From Desulfobacterales bacterium (GTDB taxonomy: Bacteria; Desulfobacterota; Desulfobacteria; Desulfobacterales; JAFDMD01), in the NCBI GenBank assembly GCA_029939135.1, contig JAOZTP010000003.1:1-35672 (forward strand): DNA of 35,672 nucleotides. The letters are read 5' to 3'. Of this stretch, positions 10,069 to 18,493 are shown piece by piece. The notes beneath the pieces were generated by a model. The model was not told the DNA's origin. It searched no databases and saw nothing but the letters and a program-made list of their open reading frames with translations. Position 1 is the first letter of the stretch. Every line of letters starts with the position of its first letter. Position numbers and translations under genes: made by a program.

Positions 10069-10587
10069 TTAAATTGTTTCCGGTCTTTGCTCTGGCGTCT
10101 CCGTTTTATGATTTTTTTTTTTAAAGAAGTTGAAGATGTCCTTAAGGATAAAGAGAGAAAATATTAAAAAACATAAGGAGAGTATATAGATAACATAATA
10201 TTCCGGAAGCTGAAGATTCATGGAAACTTCGCCGGTTTGCTTCATTGTATAAGCATAAACTGCTATTCTCCAAGTTACGAATATAAATAGTATAAAGGAT
10301 ATAATGTTTGTTATTACTTTTATGATTGAGCGGGTTTTTGCCGTAAAAAGTCTTACGAGTATTTCTACTCCTATATGAGCATCTTCTTTATGAGCGTAAG
10401 GAAGGCTCATAGCTACAACAAAAGCGGCAAGAAAACCGATTATTTCTTCGGTTCCGAAAATCGGATAATTGAAGAATCTACCCGCTACATTTATGCAGGT
10501 AAGAAATACCATTGCCAAAAGGCATACGGCGCCGGTTATTTTCATTTTATTTTGTATGTATTCTAATATGTGCCAAAATTTATTCAT
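10069..10587 (-). CDS. dctQ: TRAP transporter small permease (DctQ family)
   Basis: ~172 aa four-TM protein; PIFGTEEIIGFLAAFVVAMSLPYAHKEDAHIGVEILV. ORF track starts at 10632, but that extension lies in a palindrome; the ATG at 10587 follows AGGAAA. Confidence 0.85.
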   Translation of the reverse strand: MNKFWHILEYIQNKMKITGAVCLLAMVFLTCINVAGRFFNYPIFGTEEIIGFLAAFVVAMSLPYAHKEDAHIGVEILVRLFTAKTRSIIKVITNIISFILFIFVTWRIAVYAYTMKQTGEVSMNLQLPEYYVIYILSLCFLIFSLFILKDIFNFFKKKNHKTETPEQRPETI

Positions 10588-10594
10588 TTTCCTG

Positions 10595-10636
10595 AATTTT
10601 GCCAGATAACAAAGTAGTTTGTTATCTGGCAAAATT
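10595..10636. repeat. 19-bp perfect inverted repeat with 4-nt loop, minimal member of repeat family A
   Basis: aattttgccagataacaaa gtag tttgttatctggcaaaatt. Confidence 0.85.
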
Positions 10637-10709
10637 TCCTCTTTGCAATTAAAAAATTAAAAATCGCTTCCTTTATTCTTTTGCCCTTTTGTTACTCTGT
10701 AACTTTAAA

Positions 10710-11738
10710 TTATTGCAGGCTTTTTAATGTTTTTTGGGTAAAGTTGATTATTTCTTTTCCGTTAAACCCTTTTTCAGCCAATTCTTTTTGATAAGCCTCT
10801 ATGATGGGTAGAGCCGCTTTTCTCCATTTTTCGGCTTCTTTTTTATCTATTCCTATTATTTGATTGCCTTCGTTTAAAAAGAATTTTATGCCTTCCACAT
10901 CGCTTGCGTCCCATGCTTGCCCATGTTTCTCCGCCCATTCGATATTAATTTCTTCTATGATTTTTTTGGCGTTATCCGGCAAAGAGTTCCATTTGTCTTT
11001 ATTCATCACCACAAAAAATACCGTAGTATATGCGCATGAAAATGCGGCGGTAGAATAATCAGTTACCTCTCCGAGTTTCCATCCTTTGTTTGATTCCAAA
11101 GGATACATGCCGCCGTCAACTGTTCCTTTTTGTATGCTTTGGTATGCTTCTGGCATTGGAGTGGCTACGGGAGTCGCTCCAAGCGCTCGAACAAGCGCTG
11201 CGCTGTTGCCGGTAGCTCTTAATTTAACGCCTTTTAGGTCTTCAAGTTTTTTTATCGGCTTTTTTTTGGTATGGATCAGTCCTGGTCCATGAGCATGGAA
11301 GTATAAAATTTTGGTATCGTCAAATTCTTTAGGCTGAAATTTTTTATAGATTTCGTTTGCAACTTTTGTGGCGGCAATTCCGCTGGTATAGCCGAGAGGA
11401 AGATCAACCGTTCCTAAAACGGGAAATCTGCCTTTTGAATATGCAAGAACCGAAAATCCTATATCCGAAAGCCCTTCTACTACTCCGTCGTAGCACTGAT
11501 TGGCTTTTGTGAGGGTTTGCCCCGGATAGTATTGAATTTTAACCTGTCCGTTTGTTTTTTTTTCAACCTCTTTGCACCATTGTTCCGCAAGCTGCGATTG
11601 AATGTGGGTCGGAGGGAAAAAATTGCTGTATGTAAATGTAAGGGTTTTTTCGGAGGCGGCGGTTGAATAGGTTGTAAAAAAACCGGTTATAAAGAATAGA
11701 ATTAGTAAAGATGTAAAGATTGTTGTTAATTTTTTCAT
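10710..11738 (-). CDS. dctP: TRAP transporter substrate-binding protein (DctP family)
   Basis: Signal peptide MKKLTTIFTSLLILFFITGFFTTYSTA; LRATGNSAALVRALGATPVATPMPEAYQSIQKGTVDGG. Confidence 0.95.
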   Translation of the reverse strand: MKKLTTIFTSLLILFFITGFFTTYSTAASEKTLTFTYSNFFPPTHIQSQLAEQWCKEVEKKTNGQVKIQYYPGQTLTKANQCYDGVVEGLSDIGFSVLAYSKGRFPVLGTVDLPLGYTSGIAATKVANEIYKKFQPKEFDDTKILYFHAHGPGLIHTKKKPIKKLEDLKGVKLRATGNSAALVRALGATPVATPMPEAYQSIQKGTVDGGMYPLESNKGWKLGEVTDYSTAAFSCAYTTVFFVVMNKDKWNSLPDNAKKIIEEINIEWAEKHGQAWDASDVEGIKFFLNEGNQIIGIDKKEAEKWRKAALPIIEAYQKELAEKGFNGKEIINFTQKTLKSLQ

Positions 11739-11880
11739 TGTTTTGTTTCCCGCTTATTTTGTTTTCTTATAAAAAAGTTTTCTTTTGCCAGATGTGAATT
11801 CTGAAATAGTATTGAACTGCAATGAAGATTTTTTCCGCTATTAATTTAAGCGTAATGAAACCTTTTTCATAAGGCATTAT

Positions 11881-11914
11881 AACCGCCGTTATAATACTGC
11901 TTATAACGGCGGTT
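11881..11914. terminator. 13-bp perfect inverted repeat between the M20 peptidase and dctP genes
   Basis: aaccgccgttata atactgct tataacggcggtt; T-rich flank on the + strand. Confidence 0.5.
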
Positions 11915-11986
11915 TTATATCTTGTTTTCTCGGTTGCGGTTTATTTAAAGGAGTATTCGGCGCAAGTATGAGTCGGGTCGGGATAA

Positions 11987-13192
11987 TTAGTCTGAAATGG
12001 TTAAATAAACGTTAGGCAAAGCCGCATAAAGAGCTGCGCATTTTACAAGGTCTTCTTTCCATGTTTTCTCATTCGGGGCATGCGCTTCCGCCTCTTTTCC
12101 GGGTCCAAAACCTATGGTGGGGATGCCGAACATGCCTGTTATGGCAACTCCGTTTGTAGAGAATGTCCATTTGTCTATTCTCGGCTCTTTATTAAATAGG
12201 TTTTTGTATGTTTTAACTACCGCCTCGCATGCCGTATTCTTTTCTTCCGTTATCCAAGAAGGAAAATAGCACTCCGTAGGATAAACGAAACCTGTATATG
12301 ACGGTTTTTGATATTTATATAATTCAACTTTTGCTCCGGCTTTTTTTACGGAGGTCAATTCTTTTATTTGGTTTAAAGCTAATTTTTTATTTTCTCCTTT
12401 TGTAAGGCGTCTATCGATCGATATGCTGCATTCGTCTGCAACAGCGCATCTTGACGGAGAAGAAAAAAATATTTCGGATACCGTAAGGGAGCCTTTGCCT
12501 AAAAATTTATCTTCCGCCAGCTTTGTATGAAGCTCTTGCAGCTCGATGAGTATCGGAGCCATTTTAAATATGGCGTTGTCTCCTCGTTCTGGAGCGGAAC
12601 CATGAGCGCTTATTCCAGAAGTTGAAACTTTTATTTCCATTCTTCCTCTTTGTCCTCTATAGACGCCGCCGTCCGTAGGTTCGGTTGAGACGACAAATTC
12701 CGGTTCTATCCCGAGCTCTTTAATAATATACTGCCAGCAAAGCCCGTCGCAGTCTTCTTCTTGAACCGAGCCTACCATAATAAGAGTATAATCATCTTGC
12801 AGGCCGAGCTCTTTTATTATTTTGCCCGCATAAACCATTGACGCCATACCGCCTTCCTGATCGCTGGCGCCCCTACCTACTATGATGTTATCATCTTCGT
12901 ATCCTTTATAAGGATCATATTTCCAATTTGCGACATTTCCTATTCCTACAGTATCAATATGGGCGTCGTAGGCTATTATTTTTTTGCCGTTTCCTATGGT
13001 TCCGTGGATGTTTCCCATTTTGTCTATTTTGGTTTTATCAAAGCCGACTTTTTCCATCTCTTCTTTGATGCGTAAAACCACTTTTTTTTCATCTCCGCTT
13101 TCGCTAGGGATGCTTATCATATCTCTTAAAAATCGGGACATATCTTTTTTATACGCCTCCGCCTTTAGTTTGATTTCATTAAAGTCTAACAA
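11987..13192 (-). CDS. M20-family metallopeptidase (ArgE/DapE/YgeY-like)
   Basis: [82 protein letters not shown]. Confidence 0.85.
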   Translation of the reverse strand: MLDFNEIKLKAEAYKKDMSRFLRDMISIPSESGDEKKVVLRIKEEMEKVGFDKTKIDKMGNIHGTIGNGKKIIAYDAHIDTVGIGNVANWKYDPYKGYEDDNIIVGRGASDQEGGMASMVYAGKIIKELGLQDDYTLIMVGSVQEEDCDGLCWQYIIKELGIEPEFVVSTEPTDGGVYRGQRGRMEIKVSTSGISAHGSAPERGDNAIFKMAPILIELQELHTKLAEDKFLGKGSLTVSEIFFSSPSRCAVADECSISIDRRLTKGENKKLALNQIKELTSVKKAGAKVELYKYQKPSYTGFVYPTECYFPSWITEEKNTACEAVVKTYKNLFNKEPRIDKWTFSTNGVAITGMFGIPTIGFGPGKEAEAHAPNEKTWKEDLVKCAALYAALPNVYLTISD

Positions 13193-13325
13193 TTACTACC
13201 TCCGAACTTTTCAGTTGCATTTTACTATTAAAAGATTAAAAACCAATTCTTTTGTTGCTTTATCGTTAATAGATTGTCTGAATTTTTTTCGCAAACCCTT
13301 TTATTATAAAACCAATAGAATTGCA

Positions 13326-13365
13326 AATATAGATTTTTATTTTTTTAAAAATAAAAATCTATATT
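13326..13365. repeat. 40-nt perfect AT-rich palindrome (19-bp arms) upstream of the relA/spoT-like gene
   Basis: aatatagatttttattttt tt aaaaataaaaatctatatt, all 19 pairs checked. Confidence 0.9.
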
Positions 13366-13440
13366 GACTATATCTGTTATTATGTAAAAAATAATAATAA
13401 AATTCGTCTTATTTTTTAATTCCGTAATAAAAGATTTTTT

Positions 13441-15591
13441 ATGATTAGAATAACCGACATATTAGATAAAATTCAACAATATAATCCGAAAGCGGATCTT
13501 AATATTATAGATAAAGCTTATATTTTTTCCGCGCGCTCTCATGCAGGGCAGGTAAGACTCTCTGGCGAACCTTATCTTTCTCATCCGTTGGAGGTGGCGG
13601 GTATTCTTGCGGATATGAAGTTAGACACAGTTAGTATAGCGGCAGGTCTTCTTCATGACGTTATAGAGGATTCCAAAGCCGAAAAGAAGGAGATAGCCGA
13701 GATTTTCGGAGCAGAAGCGGCGCATATCGTAGAAGGCGTTACAAAATTAAGCAAATTGAAATTTAGCAGCGCTCAAGAAAGAGAAGCCGAAAGCATAAGA
13801 AAGATGATTCTTGCAATGGCTGACGATATAAGGGTTATATTGATTAAGCTTGCAGACCGTATTCATAACATGAGAACTTTGGATTATCATCCTACGGAGA
13901 AGAAAAAAAAGAAGATAGCCAAAGAAACTCTTGATATTTACGCTCCTATTACGGCAAGGCTAGGCATTAAGTGGATGAAGATAGAGTTGGAAGATACGGC
14001 TTTTAAATATCTTCAGCCGGAAGAATATGCGATGATTAAGAGTATGGTCGTTAAGAGTAAAGAGGAAAGAAAGGAATATGTAGAAAAAGTAAAAGGTTTA
14101 ATTGAAAAGAAAATAGAGGCGGCGGGTTTGAAATGCGAGGTTCTCGGAAGATTTAAATATTTTTACAGTATATATAATAAGATGGCTCAGCAGAATCTCG
14201 AATTTGAAGAGGTGTATGATATAATAGCTTTTAGGATTATATTGGATACGGTTCATCAGTGTTATGAAGCTTTGGGTATTATTCATTCTCTTTGGAAGCC
14301 TATTCCGAAAAAATTTAAAGATTATATAGGGTCTCCGAAACCTAATATGTATCAGTCTCTTCATACTACGGTTGTAGGTCCTTACGGAGAAAGAGCGGAG
14401 ATACAGATAAGAACAAGGGAGATGGACGAAACCGCAAGACTCGGCATTGCGGCTCATTGGAGTTATAAAGAAGGAGTAAGGGGGGACGAAAAAACCGAAA
14501 AAGCTTATGCGTGGCTGCAAGAGATTATAGAAAATCAGAAGAATATAAAAGATTCTAATGAGTTTATGGAGAATATAAAGATAGATCTTTTTCCGGACGA
14601 GGTCTATATTTTTACTCCTATGGGCGAAATAAAATCTTTTCCTAAAGGATCCACTCCGATTGACTTTGCCTATTCGATTCATACGGAGGTAGGCAACGAA
14701 TGCGTAGGCGCTAAAATAAACGGTAGGATGGTTCCTTTAAAGTATGAGCTTAATACCGGAGATATTGTTACTATTTCAACAAAAAAAGGCGGTAAACCGA
14801 GTAAAGACTGGCTTGGGTTTGTAAAAACCGTCCGAGCTCGTTCCAAGATAAGACAAAGCATTAAAACTGAAGAAAGGGAAAGAAGCGTTACATTAGGCAG
14901 AGAGATGTGCGAAAAGCTTTTTAGGAAAAATAAGCTTAACTTTAATTCTTTTGCCAAATCGGAAGATATGGAAAAGGCGGTTGAAACTTTAGGGTTTAAA
15001 ACTTTAGATGATTTAATAGCAAGCGTAGGTTACGGCAAAACAACTTCTGCTCAGATAATCGGAAGGCTTCAAGCCATTGACGAAGCAAAGAACGAGGATA
15101 AACAGGACGCTATTTTAAGCAAGGTAGCGGAGCGTCCTAAAAAAAGAAAGGATAAAAGCGGAATAATCGTAAAAGGGTTAGACGATATTCTTATTAGATT
15201 CGGAAATTGCTGCCAGCCCGTTCCAGGGGAGCCTATTGTAGGTTATATTACGCGCGGATACGGGGTTACAATACACAGAGCCGATTGCGTTCATGCCTTG
15301 AATATGAATCCGGAAAGACAAATCGAAGCGGATTGGGGCAAAGAGGATAAGCGGGGAAGGTATCCCGCAAAATTAAAGATTGTATCTTACGACAGAGTAG
15401 GGCTACTTGCAGACCTTACGGCAGGTATGAAGAAAAATGATTCTTCGATAGAGGATATTAAAATATATAAATATCCTAATAAAACGGCGGATTGTATTTT
15501 TTTTATAATGGTTAGAGATAACAAGCATTTAAAGGAGATAATGGCGGATCTTAAAAGAGTTAAGGCTGTGCAGCATGTTCGCAGATTATAA
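13441..15591 (+). CDS. RelA/SpoT bifunctional (p)ppGpp synthetase/hydrolase
   Basis: HD motif LLHDVIEDS, synthetase region DIIAFRIILDTVHQCYEALGIIHSLWKPIPKKFKDYIGSPKPNMYQSLHTTVVG, TGS TPIDFAYSIHTEVG, C-terminal ACT. Confidence 0.96.
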   Translation: MIRITDILDKIQQYNPKADLNIIDKAYIFSARSHAGQVRLSGEPYLSHPLEVAGILADMKLDTVSIAAGLLHDVIEDSKAEKKEIAEIFGAEAAHIVEGVTKLSKLKFSSAQEREAESIRKMILAMADDIRVILIKLADRIHNMRTLDYHPTEKKKKKIAKETLDIYAPITARLGIKWMKIELEDTAFKYLQPEEYAMIKSMVVKSKEERKEYVEKVKGLIEKKIEAAGLKCEVLGRFKYFYSIYNKMAQQNLEFEEVYDIIAFRIILDTVHQCYEALGIIHSLWKPIPKKFKDYIGSPKPNMYQSLHTTVVGPYGERAEIQIRTREMDETARLGIAAHWSYKEGVRGDEKTEKAYAWLQEIIENQKNIKDSNEFMENIKIDLFPDEVYIFTPMGEIKSFPKGSTPIDFAYSIHTEVGNECVGAKINGRMVPLKYELNTGDIVTISTKKGGKPSKDWLGFVKTVRARSKIRQSIKTEERERSVTLGREMCEKLFRKNKLNFNSFAKSEDMEKAVETLGFKTLDDLIASVGYGKTTSAQIIGRLQAIDEAKNEDKQDAILSKVAERPKKRKDKSGIIVKGLDDILIRFGNCCQPVPGEPIVGYITRGYGVTIHRADCVHALNMNPERQIEADWGKEDKRGRYPAKLKIVSYDRVGLLADLTAGMKKNDSSIEDIKIYKYPNKTADCIFFIMVRDNKHLKEIMADLKRVKAVQHVRRL

Positions 15592-15625
15592 CTTTGTAAC
15601 CGGCAACATAATAAGGAGTAAGTTT

Positions 15626-15757
15626 ATGAGAAAAAATTTGGATTATATTATTTCAATTGCCTGTGTATTCTGTTTATGTCATTCCATAAATGCAATAAAT
15701 GAGATAATAGCCGATATTAAAAGGGTTAAGGACGCGCAGTATGTCCGAAGGCTCTGA
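15626..15757 (+). CDS. 43-aa small ORF: hydrophobic N-terminus fused to a copy of the RelA/SpoT C-terminal tail
   Basis: RBS aaggag at 15613-15618; MRKNLDYIISIACVFCLCHSINAINEIIADIKRVKDAQYVRRL*; last 18 aa match RelA tail EIMADLKRVKAVQHVRRL. Confidence 0.5.
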   Translation: MRKNLDYIISIACVFCLCHSINAINEIIADIKRVKDAQYVRRL

Positions 15758-15767
15758 TTGGCTATAC

Positions 15768-16046
15768 TTAAATTTTGCCGTTATATAAATCCCATATCGG
15801 AAAAATCAGGTCGTAATCGTTCCAATTCAGATTGCCGTCAATTATTTTGAAATTGGTAAAATAATTTTTGTCTGTATACTTTTTAATCGAAGGATGAATT
15901 GATTTTGATAGGAAAGGTTTAAAATCAACTAATCTTGCTGTTCCGTCGCTGAATTTTATTTTGATGACAAAATCGGAAAGACATTGAGCGGAATCCACTT
16001 TTAAAATTTCATTATTCGTTTCTTTGTAATTAACTGATATTTTCAT
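15768..16046 (-). CDS. DUF2442-like protein
   Basis: MKISVNYKETNNEILKVDSAQCLSDFVIKIKFSDGTARLVDFKPFL; ATGA overlap with the upstream DUF4160-like frame favours the start at 16046 over 16073. Confidence 0.6.
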   Translation of the reverse strand: MKISVNYKETNNEILKVDSAQCLSDFVIKIKFSDGTARLVDFKPFLSKSIHPSIKKYTDKNYFTNFKIIDGNLNWNDYDLIFPIWDLYNGKI

Positions 16047-16237
16047 TTTATTCTTTTTGAAATACGTTCGCATTTAATACCTTTATGATATACAAAATAA
16101 TCAATCCATTTTTCAATCAAGCGGAGCGACTCCGCTTTATTCTCAAATTCGCTTTTTTTTGCATGGACATGGATTGGTTCATGTTCGTTTGAGTAAAAAA
16201 AAATTAAAATTCAAAAATATTCAAAAATTTTTGGCAT
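16043..16237 (-). pseudogene. DUF4160-like gene with an in-frame TGA and apparent internal deletion
   Basis: Minus strand 65 codons: MPKIFEYF*ILIFFYSNEHEPIHVHAKKSEFENKAESLRLIEKWIDYFVYHKGIKCERISKRIK*. Confidence 0.6.
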
Positions 16238-16302
16238 ATTTTTTTTTGCAAGATTAGAAATTTTTAAATAATTATGTATTCGATTACTTAAAAATAAATT
16301 TA

Positions 16303-17487
16303 TTAAGTTCTATAATCCGCATTTATTTTTACATAATCAACCGATAAATCACAGGTATATACGGTTTCGGAAGCTTCGCCTCCCATGTTTATATCAAGCA
16401 GAATAACAAATTCGTTTTTTTTAATAATTTCCGAAGCCTGTTTCTCCGCCTCCTCGCCGCAAGGCTGAGAGTTTTCCATTATCATAACATCGTTAAAAAA
16501 TAGGTCTATACGGTTCGGGTTAAAGTTTACTCCGGCTCGTCCTGCTGCGGCAAGTATTCGTCCCCAGTTTGCATCCTCTCCGAAAACGGCGGTTTTAACC
16601 AAAGGAGAGCTTGCTATTACGTCTGCTATTTTTTTTGCATCGTCTCTTGTAAGCGCCCCGACTACTTTTATTTCAATAAGTTTTGTAGCGCCCTCTCCGT
16701 CTTTAACAATTTTTTTTGCAAGGGTTAATAATATTTCGTTAAGACTTTTTTCAAAAGCCTTTTTTACTTCCTTATTATCTACGCTTAACCCTGAATCTCC
16801 GTTTGCAAGAAGTAAAACCGTATCGTTTGTGCTTGTATCTCCGTCTATCGTAACTTTATGGAAAGAGTTTGCTATGGCGTTATTTAATATTGTTTTAAGT
16901 TGATCCTGTTCCGCTTTAATATCCGTACATACAAAGCAGAGCATAGTAGCCATATCGGGATGTATCATTCCGGCTCCTTTTGCCGCGCCGGAAACGGTAA
17001 AAGATACGCCGTTTATTTTTTTTGATACGGACGCCAGTTTAAAAACCGTATCCGTAGTCATTATAGCTTCCGCAAGATTTTTGCCGTTGGAATCATTTAA
17101 ATTTTCTACAAGTTTCGGTATTGCACATTTAATTTTTTCTTTGGGAAAGGGCTGCCCTATTACTCCGGTTGAAGATATAAAAATTAAACTCGAATCGATT
17201 TGCAGGCGTAAGGCAAGAGAATTTATAACATCTAAAGCGTCTTGCAGCCCTTTTTTGCCGGTGCAGCAGTTGGCGTTTTTACTATTTATAATAACCGCTT
17301 GAGCATAACCCGCTTTTATTTTTTCAATATTGATAATTACCGGAGCGGCTTTTACAATGTTTTTTGTAAAGACTCCCGCAATAGAAGCCGGAGTTTTGCT
17401 ATATATTAAGCCCAAATCCTTTTTGTCGTCTTCTTTAAGCCCAGCGCTTATTCCGGCGGTTAAAAATCCAGGACAAAATTTACTCAT
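16303..17487 (-). CDS. argJ: Bifunctional ornithine acetyltransferase / N-acetylglutamate synthase
   Basis: SGAAKGAGMIHPDMATMLCFVCTD autocleavage region; TIDGDTSTNDTVLLLANG; GEDANWGRILAAAGRAGV. Confidence 0.96.
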   Translation of the reverse strand: MSKFCPGFLTAGISAGLKEDDKKDLGLIYSKTPASIAGVFTKNIVKAAPVIINIEKIKAGYAQAVIINSKNANCCTGKKGLQDALDVINSLALRLQIDSSLIFISSTGVIGQPFPKEKIKCAIPKLVENLNDSNGKNLAEAIMTTDTVFKLASVSKKINGVSFTVSGAAKGAGMIHPDMATMLCFVCTDIKAEQDQLKTILNNAIANSFHKVTIDGDTSTNDTVLLLANGDSGLSVDNKEVKKAFEKSLNEILLTLAKKIVKDGEGATKLIEIKVVGALTRDDAKKIADVIASSPLVKTAVFGEDANWGRILAAAGRAGVNFNPNRIDLFFNDVMIMENSQPCGEEAEKQASEIIKKNEFVILLDINMGGEASETVYTCDLSVDYVKINADYRT

Positions 17488-18197
17488 TATATTTCGCCTT
17501 TCAAATATTTTTTTCTTTTATTCTCTTCAAATTTTTCTATGGCATATCGAAGCATTGTTCGCGGCATACTTTTGTATTGATTTTTTAAAAAAAATTCTTC
17601 GGTTTCAAGGCTTCGTTTGCCTACCTCCCTTATTGTCCAACCTACCGCCTTATGAATAAGATCCTCTTTATCCGTCAATAATATATCCGATATGTTTAAG
17701 GCGTCTTCAAAGCTATTCTTTTTAATAAAATGATGGGTTGATATTATTGAAATTCTCCGCTCCCATAAATCTTTTGATAGAGCGAGATCATAAAGCGGTT
17801 TTTTATCTTTATCCTCCAAATAAGCGCCCGCTATATTAGAAGCGGATATATCGACTATATCCCAGTTATTTATAAATTCGGTATTGTTAAGATAAAATTT
17901 GTATATGGTTTTTTTTATATTTTCGTCTCCTTTTTTAAAAGCGTTTATTATTATTAAAACGGCAAGAAGACGCTGTTCATGATACTTTGAGTCAATAAGT
18001 TTCGATATATCGCTAATGGAAATATCTGGATATGTTTTGGCGATTTTTCTTAATACGGGAACTCTTATGCCGAAAAACTCATCTCCTTCTCCGTATTCTC
18101 CCTTTTTTGTTTTGAAAAATTTTAGAGCATGGAGAGCGATTTTTTTATCTCCGGTTTTTTCAAGTTCCATTTTTATCTTTGTTACTATCGCGCTCAT
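17487..18197 (-). CDS. AlkD-like DNA alkylation repair protein
   Basis: GIRVPVLRKIAK, NNWDIVDISASNIAGAYL, WERRISIISTHHFIKK, HKAVGWTIREVGKR; stop overlaps argJ start (TAATG). Confidence 0.88.
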   Translation of the reverse strand: MSAIVTKIKMELEKTGDKKIALHALKFFKTKKGEYGEGDEFFGIRVPVLRKIAKTYPDISISDISKLIDSKYHEQRLLAVLIIINAFKKGDENIKKTIYKFYLNNTEFINNWDIVDISASNIAGAYLEDKDKKPLYDLALSKDLWERRISIISTHHFIKKNSFEDALNISDILLTDKEDLIHKAVGWTIREVGKRSLETEEFFLKNQYKSMPRTMLRYAIEKFEENKRKKYLKGEI

Positions 18198-18351
18198 ATT
18201 ATTTCCTTTTTTAATGAAAGTATTTAAAACGGATAACTGACATAATTATAAGATAATTGTCAAATATAATTATCTTTACTTAATTATTTTTTTTCCGTTT
18301 AACTATTTTTCGACAAACAGGTTTCGTCCAACATATAACTATAAAATTAGT

Positions 18352-18380
18352 TTGACAATAAATTAAGAATACTTGATAAT
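18352..18380 (+). promoter_or_regulatory. Sigma70-like promoter upstream of the giant S74 gene
   Basis: TTGACA - 17 nt - GATAAT. Confidence 0.65.
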
Positions 18381-18493
18381 TATGCAAAAGGATATTTTTT
18401 TGCTTCTCTTTGTTTGAGTTGACGCCTTTGATCTTGAATCGGAATCGTTTTATGAATTCGCATTAAAATTTTTTTTAAGGATTGGAGGATACT

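Noticed and set aside
14098-14682. 194-aa minus-strand ORF inside the relA/spoT-like gene
   Set aside because: Antisense to a well-conserved catalytic region; composition typical of a shadow ORF.
16211-16213. TGA in the DUF4160-like gene as recoding (selenocysteine or TGA=Gly code)
   Set aside because: No SECIS-like support sought or seen, TGA ends other genes here (e.g. 15757), and an internal deletion also suggests a pseudogene.
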